A DNA stretch of 13,668 bases from Saccoglossus kowalevskii (lineage: Eukaryota; Hemichordata; Enteropneusta; Harrimaniidae). Location: contig NW_003107092.1 of NCBI RefSeq assembly GCF_000003605.2, forward strand, positions 280,436 through 294,103, written 5' to 3'. The notes below the pieces were generated by a model. It worked only from the letters and a program-made list of their open reading frames with translations, searched no databases and had not been told where the DNA came from. The position numbers were made by a program, and so were the translations under genes. The first letter of the stretch is position 1, and each line of letters starts with the position of its first letter. Of the stretch, positions 9,601-13,668 are shown piece after piece.

Positions 9601-10646
9601 GGAACTGTCGCCTAGCACAAACATTTAAAAAAAAAAAAAAATTGTGTTTGCATCTATTAAATGATACTAAACTTGATCCCCTTTGTCTTGTATTCACAGG
9701 CACTGCTCCAAATGTTACCCGCACTGCTGTCGTCAATGCTACAGAGCTTGTATGTTATGATTCATTCAAAGAAAAGATAATTTCCATGAGGCTGATGTCC
9801 GACAATCTTCCCTGCCATTTTGTTTCTGCATTCTGCACTGGCTTTGTCACTACCTGTGTGGCCTCACCTGTAGATGTTGTAAAAACTCGCTTCATGAATT
9901 CTAGCGAAGGACAGTACAAAAGCGCTATGGACTGTGCTGTACGCATGTTCAAAGAAGGGGGAACAAAAGCTTTTTTCAAAGGGTAAGAAACATTACAAAT
10001 AATATTGTAAATTAAATTTTTGTCTACATTTGTCAATCCATGTGAAACTTTGCATTTCCTGAAGGCATGAGTTTTTATCATCAAATCCACTGACTTAAAT
10101 AACATGGTATTTTGAGCAGAGGTCATGATGGCGACAGAGAATGCAACACAAGGGGGCTCCTTCTCATAAAGATAACAGCAATCAATTTTTTGAAAACTGT
10201 GAAAGGATTAATTATTTACTGGGTTTTAATTTTGCTCATTCCGCTGACTGGAAAATGCGCTAAATTAAAACCCAGTTAATATGTAAAATTTAGCATAGAA
10301 CACATTATCTAAATGCTAAAACTGTGAATTTAACACTCGCTGAATATGCCTGAAATGGTAAATCAGCAAAATTTAAACCCAGTGAAAATTAGTCATTCTA
10401 CAGTAAGATTTATTGCATATTCTCCTTACAAAAACAGTGTTTGATAAACAAATAAGAGTTGATTGATAATATTCAAATTATGAATAAATTGTAATTGATT
10501 TTTTTCTTGTTTATATTTACAGATTTATGCCTTCATTCATGCGACTTGGCTCCTGGAACATCTGTATGTTTGTCTTCTACGAGCAGTTGAAGCGTGGATT
10601 CACCCACGCCACTATATCTTGTAGCAATAATAAAAATGCCATATAA
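6540..10646 (+). CDS. UCP2: Mitochondrial uncoupling protein, UCP1/2/3 type (five-exon gene)
   Basis: The coding sequence joins 6540-6665, 7833-8070, 8738-8935, 9700-9982 and 10523-10646, giving 322 residues. The product is an inner-membrane SLC25 carrier. UCP-family members dissipate or modulate the proton gradient and UCP2 can export C4 metabolites. Three carrier repeats are visible, each with the PxDxxK signature: 33-38 (PLDTAK), 148-153 (PTDVVK) and 244-249 (PVDVVK). Six membrane helices are expected. Residues equivalent to the nucleotide-binding arginines of UCP1 are present at R96, R195 and R289, with E203 and D28 also kept. The His pair of the second UCP1 matrix loop is missing, as in UCP2/3. 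The N-terminus MVGFKPT is typical of vertebrate UCP2/UCP3. The first matrix loop is about eight residues longer than in human UCP2, and the tail after F308 is unlike vertebrate tails. UCP4/UCP5-type carriers are less likely. In an invertebrate this would predate the UCP1/2/3 split, so the symbol denotes the group. Confidence 0.95.
6716..6927. mobile_element. MITE-like element A, Tc1/mariner style ends
   Basis: The element spans 212 bp with terminal inverted repeats of about 39 bp. The left end (from 6716) and the reverse complement of the right end (to 6927) differ by two substitutions and one indel. Ends read TACTGTA and TACAGTA, so a TA target duplication flanking CTGT...ACAG is likely, as in Tc1/mariner-derived MITEs. 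Internal segments of the type TTATTTTCRCTG repeat in both orientations. There is no coding capacity. It starts 50 bp inside intron 1, so the pre-mRNA could form a long hairpin close to the donor. Confidence 0.75.
7283..7301. repeat. A19 homopolymer
   Basis: Nineteen consecutive A occur within intron 1. No retroposon body with an obvious boundary is recognised upstream of it, so it is recorded only as a simple repeat. Confidence 0.9.
7833..8070 (+). CDS. UCP2: UCP coding exon 2 (residues 43-121)
   Basis: The exon encodes the first matrix loop and second transmembrane helix. It opens with IQGE directly after VRLQ, as in vertebrate UCP2. Residues 43-66 form an extended lysine-rich loop. E81-G82 is the carrier EG motif, R96 matches UCP1 R84, and SVRIGLYD (102-109) is a UCP hallmark. 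It ends in phase 1 before GTGAGT. Upstream in-frame sequence from 7788 is intronic. Confidence 0.94.
8071..8737 (+). other. Intron 2 (667 bp)
   Basis: The intron runs from GTGAGT to TGTTTTCTCAG in phase 1. It contains a CTCF-like motif (8084-8097) right after the donor and an ACTAGT at 8191-8196 in a TACTAGTA context. No coding sequence or clear transposon is seen. Confidence 0.9.
8084..8097 (+). promoter_or_regulatory. CTCF-like motif
   Basis: CCTGTAGGGGGCGC agrees with the vertebrate CTCF core CCASYAGRKGGCRS at 13 of 14 positions. It lies 13 bp into intron 2. CTCF is conserved in most bilaterians, but binding here is inference. Confidence 0.3.
8738..8935 (+). CDS. UCP2: UCP coding exon 3 (residues 122-188)
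   Basis: The exon encodes the third transmembrane helix and the second matrix loop. V122 is split across the junction (g|tt). It carries the second PxDxxK motif (148-153, PTDVVK) followed by VRLQAQ, and the EG motif at 180-181. No His pair is present in the loop. It ends in LWKG with phase 1 before GTATGT. Confidence 0.94.
8936..9699 (+). other. Intron 3 (764 bp)
   Basis: The intron runs from GTATGT to CTTGTATTCACAG in phase 1. It is AT-rich with an A14 run near 9627-9640. A slightly more GC-balanced patch at about 9360-9540 has no recognisable tRNA-like or transposon signature. No coding sequence is seen. Confidence 0.9.
9700..9982 (+). CDS. UCP2: UCP coding exon 4 (residues 188-282), fused relative to vertebrates
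   Basis: The exon encodes the fourth and fifth transmembrane helices. It contains TAPNVTR with R195, E203, the third PxDxxK motif (244-249) and ends in FFKG with phase 2. Its 283 bp equal the sum of the 102-bp and 181-bp vertebrate coding exons 4 and 5 as I recall them; the missing junction would fall in D222. In the third EG motif, the usual Glu is replaced by G274, with E273 one position earlier. Confidence 0.94.
9983..10522 (+). other. Intron 4 (540 bp)
   Basis: The intron runs from GTAAGA to TTATATTTACAG in phase 2. It contains MITE-like element B (10194-10405). The rest shows no coding sequence. Confidence 0.9.
10194..10405. mobile_element. MITE-like element B, related ends to element A
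   Basis: The element is 212 bp, the same length as element A, with diverged inverted termini. The right end is TCTACAGTA, identical to that of element A; the left end (AACTGT) is degenerate. Its arms share the segment ACTGGGTTTTAATTTTGCT against its inverted counterpart ending near 10383, and a second internal inverted pair lies at 10218-10276. Sequence inside differs from element A, so it is a related family rather than a recent copy. No coding capacity. Confidence 0.6.
10523..10646 (+). CDS. UCP2: UCP coding exon 5 (residues 282-322) and stop
   Basis: The exon encodes the sixth transmembrane helix and C-terminus. G282 is split (gg|a). [11 protein letters not shown] with R289 matches the UCP1 R277 region, and YEQLKRGF (301-308) is family-typical. 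The final 14 residues are Asn/Ser/Thr-rich and unlike vertebrate tails. The stop is TAA at 10644-10646. Confidence 0.94.
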
Positions 10647-11517
10647 ATAGAAGAAAAATGCACTACTGACAGCAAATGTACAAGGCACATCTCATTTCTC
10701 CTTTCATAAATAGAGCTTAGACATTAAGTAGAACATTCAGCAGTACTTGTTAGCTTTATTGGTGTTGTATGATCAGATTCTTTTCAAGTGTTTTTCTTTT
10801 AAGCCTTACCTGCATATCATCACTGACAGCAGTTACTGCAGATGTTGCTAAAATAGCAGAATCCGATGTCTTTTAATGTGAACAAGACAAATCAATGATA
10901 ACGTGTAGGTCTCTGCCAAACGTGAATAACACTGCTCACATGCTGTGAAATAACTACTTTTGCCTTCATTTACAATTATTTATATTTCACGCAGCATTAC
11001 GTTCATTGTAACTAATGTCAATTGTTTCAGACTAGCCGATGTCTGAAGTGTTTTGCATATTAGATGTTTTTTTGCATGTTAGATTCTTAGATTGATGATG
11101 CGCACAAAAAGCTGAAAAGTTTCCTGCTTTGAAATTACAAAAGGAGGAATTTTTAAAGACTTTATAAACGTTTCAAACAGCACCCTCATGCTGTCTTTAA
11201 ATGATGTTTTTATACGTAGAACTTTTTTTTCTTTCAATTCGGCCCTTTTTGAACTTCATTTCTTTATTTGAACTCTAAAGGACAGGGTTTTAACAATACC
11301 CCATTGTTTTCCAGCTGTGATGGATAATTTGATTGTTATTATTACATAAATTTAAAACGTGTGAAGGGGAAAAAAAATCAATCAATGGTTGCTTTATCAT
11401 AACTTGAAATACATTTATTACATGCTCAAATTCTGCAGACAAAATGTTTGGCTTAAAATATCATTACAAAAATCATGAACTATGTAACACAGGCATGTAT
11501 TTCTTTATATATTTCAT

Positions 11518-11541
11518 GGGGGTGGGTCTCGGGGGGGGGGG
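11518..11541 (+). other. G-rich run, possible RNA G-quadruplex in 3'-UTR
   Basis: On the sense strand G5 (11518-11522) is followed by T, G3 (11524-11526), TCTC and G11 (11531-11541), then a TGTGTG stretch. The run of eleven G can supply two of the four tracts needed for a three-layer quadruplex. Folding is inferred. Homopolymer length may be misread. Confidence 0.5.
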
Positions 11542-11672
11542 TGTGTGCATATATTTGCAATGTCAGTGAAGCGGTTTACATTGTGAAGTAACTATTATCA
11601 GTGGGGATTGTCTTAAATTTTAGTGTACCTAAACGTGTTTTTATTAAAATAGTTTAGTGCCCACAGAATAAT

Positions 11673-11678
11673 AATAAA
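11673..11678 (+). terminator. Polyadenylation signal AATAAA
   Basis: The hexamer AATAAA lies about 1.03 kb after the stop codon, preceded by an ATTAAA at 11643-11648. It is followed by T- and GT-containing sequence (11700-11732) suitable as a downstream element. CpG frequency rises again within about 100 bp after it, in agreement with the end of the transcription unit. Confidence 0.65.
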
Positions 11679-11750
11679 CATATTTTTGAAAAAAATTATT
11701 ATGTAATGTTTTTATTTCTTTGTCTGCATGTCCTTGGAATACAACTAGAC

Positions 11751-12750
11751 ATTACTGTCACCGCCATAGTGTTCCGAACACCAAAACAGCAGCATTACCA
11801 GCTGAGTTGCTGACTGCTTTGTTATGCACGTCTCAAGGTCGTTAGATGATTGGAACTGGTTTGTTCGCCCTTGTTTTTTTTTCCTGGATAAATCCCTCAA
11901 AATAAGACTCAATATACATACATTGTGTACCTGTAATTGACGCCCTCTAGCGTCGCATGTGTGACGTCAAACAATGTTGTAAATCTCCCCAAAAAAGTGC
12001 CTGACGAGGTCGCGTGAGTTGCGCCCTCAACTTTGCTCCGAGGTCAGATACCGGCGAGGGCCTACTCCTACTCGCGCCTACATGTCAGGCTACCCAAAAA
12101 ACGATACTACCGGTATTATTTTGTTGACTGTCTGCCGCTGATCAAAACCCTTTACTATAAATCGCGCCCTCTGGCGACGAAGCTCTATGACTTCAATGGG
12201 TGCACGAAGACAGTTTAAAACGTCGATGTCGTTTCAAACGGTATTCGTCAATGTAGATGACGAATGACAAAACAACCTAACAGTGATCGGCATTGTCTTC
12301 ACTCATGTTCTCGGGCGGACATCATAATTTACTATCTGTCTCAATATCGAGTGTTTGCTGTCAAATCCAAAAACTCTAATAATCGTTGCTGTGCGGTTAC
12401 TCGCTGTCACTAGATGCATAGCCGCCGTTCTGTACATATTTAAACTTCAAGTTAGTAGTTAGATGCAGTACCACAGCCAATGATTGCTAACAACCAAGCA
12501 ACTCCCCGACTGACTCTGATTTTGAACAATATTTGTACCCCAACGTGTGATATTAAACTTGAAAAATAGACTCGATGAAGTAAAATTTTCAGTATGTATT
12601 TGAACAATTTGGTATATTACTGTATTTCATAACAATATTTTCAAAACCAGGATAAAGGTCACGTACCATTTTCCACTAAAATGTGGATTTGGTTATTTAG
12701 CATCAGACCGTCCTCTACGAATACCAGTTTGGTACGCGATGTGTCCGAAA
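11751..12750. other. Right intergenic stretch with CRE and CTCF-like sites, no gene
   Basis: No coding region is supported. CpG is frequent, about 33 in 11701-12300 by hand count. It contains a full CRE, TGACGTCA, at 11962-11969 and three GCCCTC-containing sites: 11941-11952, 12021-12030 and 12164-12177. The last reads as a CTCF-like motif on the minus strand (12 of 14 positions). An open frame at 12033-12218 has no recognisable domain. Confidence 0.55.
12164..12177 (-). promoter_or_regulatory. CTCF-like motif
   Basis: The minus strand reads TCGCCAGAGGGCGC, matching CCASYAGRKGGCRS at 12 of 14 positions. A similar but weaker site lies at 11941-11952. Position just downstream of the gene is compatible with a boundary element, which is inference. 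Confidence 0.25.
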
Positions 12751-13668
12751 ATTGAATGCGTTGTGTCATACCTCGTCTATTTTATAGTCCTTTACCCTGT
12801 GTTTAGCGGAATTTCTCTTTTACAGCGGAACACAGACGCACAAAAGTTTTTCGTCGGTGGCGGCGCTGTTAAATATTTCTAACTTACGGTTTTCTCTATT
12901 TATCCCACACGTGTCAAATCGGCGAAGAAATTAAATACAGATATAAAAGCACAATATTCAGTTTGTGTGTATATTTATTACGTATATTATTATTCATTAT
13001 TATTTTACTAATAGCTAGTTACCCGTGGGACCAAGGGCATGTAACTAGTACACTTACATTACATTTACATTATTCCACACATTTTTCAAAACAAAATGTA
13101 TCATTATTTACGGAACCAACACTTTTGCCTATCGCCCTTAGTGTATCTAAACCCAGCTTGGTGGCGCTTTCGAAAGTTCGAGTACAACCTTGGCAAAGCG
13201 GAAACCTCCTACACATTGGTTTCGCCCAACGCCATGTTTGGCAGCAAGGCCCACAGCTGGACGCGCACTGTATTTGTCAGATTCCGTTTATGATGTCTTC
13301 AGAAAATTCGTGAAATGATGATATGATATTATGAACACCTTTAAATGCAAAATGTAAAGAATTAATTTCGGCGTGCAACAGTTTTTAACACAGGTAGGTA
13401 CTTCCGGTATTGTTTCACCCGTCTGATGTTCATAATATTGACATACACAGTCGGTTAACATTACAGTCAGTTGGCGTGTGTAACCTTGGCGTACGTAAAA
13501 AGACAGAGATCTACACTCCAGGTCCCTTCATTCTACACACTGGGTTACACAGCCAGGTGACTGTGGACGTAATCTTGTAGATGTAACGTGTAATCCACCT
13601 AAGACAAACCTCATACAGGTAATATGTATCCAGGCTGGTATGTATCGGTACTTACATGTAAATGAAAA
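12751..13668. other. Right end: two TATA-like boxes, no recognised gene
   Basis: A minus-strand TATAAAATA-type box (12779-12786) and a plus-strand TATAAAAG (12942-12949) lie about 160 bp apart and point outward. An E-box palindrome ACACGTGT sits between them (12907-12914). Downstream on the plus strand, 13130-13290 is richer in GC than its flanks and open in all three plus frames over about 150 bp, including an ATG-initiated 65-codon frame (13096-13293) of no recognised family. A short inverted pair, TGTGTAACC (13477-13485) and GGTTACACA (13543-13551), is also present. Whether any of this is a neighbouring gene start is unresolved. Confidence 0.4.

Larger units (their letters stand above)
10647..11695 (+). 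other. 3'-UTR of the UCP gene
   Basis: The region from the stop codon to just past the first canonical polyadenylation signal is about 1.05 kb. I saw no earlier AATAAA or ATTAAA. It is AT-rich with low CpG and contains the G-rich run at 11518-11541. The exact cleavage site is not visible; the end given is approximate. Confidence 0.65.

Noticed and set aside
9755-10126. 123-codon minus-strand frame
   Set aside because: It is the antisense shadow of UCP coding exon 4 running into intron 4.
6540-10646. UCP4/UCP5 or dicarboxylate/oxoglutarate carrier identity
   Set aside because: The MVGFKPT start, SVRIGLYD, the IQGE after VRLQ, and UCP1/2/3-type exon phases fit the UCP1/2/3 group better.
12963-13313. 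116-codon open frame with a hydrophobic, signal-like start
   Set aside because: It opens with TTG rather than ATG, and the hydrophobic N-terminus comes from low-complexity TTA/ATT sequence. No domain is recognised.

Overview
The window is eukaryotic nuclear DNA, most likely from an invertebrate animal. It is AT-rich, it has GT-AG introns, canonical polyadenylation signals, short inverted-repeat transposon relics and a tandem satellite, and it shows no bacterial gene organisation. One protein-coding gene can be supported: a plus-strand mitochondrial uncoupling protein of the UCP1/2/3 type (SLC25 carrier family). Its five coding exons (6540-6665, 7833-8070, 8738-8935, 9700-9982, 10523-10646) encode 322 residues. 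Intron positions and phases match the vertebrate UCP genes as I recall them, except that the intron separating vertebrate coding exons 4 and 5 is absent. The protein has a longer first matrix loop and a divergent C-terminus. This fits a lophotrochozoan or invertebrate deuterostome better than a vertebrate, but I cannot name the species.

Layout. Positions 1 to about 4250 are gene-free, CpG-containing DNA with a 129-bp foldback element (428-556), several ACTAGT-centred palindromes and scattered CAYGTG E-boxes. Positions 4250-4500 hold two close pairs of inverted CCAAT box and E-box and are my best promoter candidate. A non-coding first exon may end at a strong splice donor at 4872. Just inside the presumed 5'-UTR intron is a 544-bp satellite of nine 59-bp units (4924-5467). 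Each unit carries a perfect CArG box, CCATATAAGG, the recognition sequence of serum response factor. Homopolymer and GT-rich tracts follow, then the 5'-UTR acceptor at 6467, the coding exons, a 3'-UTR of about 1 kb containing a G-quadruplex-type run, and an AATAAA at 11673. Introns 1 and 4 each carry a 212-bp MITE-like element.

From about 11750 to the end the DNA is again CpG-containing, with no recognisable gene. It holds a consensus CRE, CTCF-like motifs and two TATA-like boxes pointing in opposite directions. CpG is almost absent from about 4.86 kb to 6.4 kb, stays low through the introns and 3'-UTR, and is frequent on both sides. The low-CpG block coincides with the inferred transcription unit, as expected where gene bodies are methylated. 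The window is therefore one ordinary conserved gene set among unusual repeats. The CArG satellite, the CpG partition and the exon fusion are the observations most worth following.
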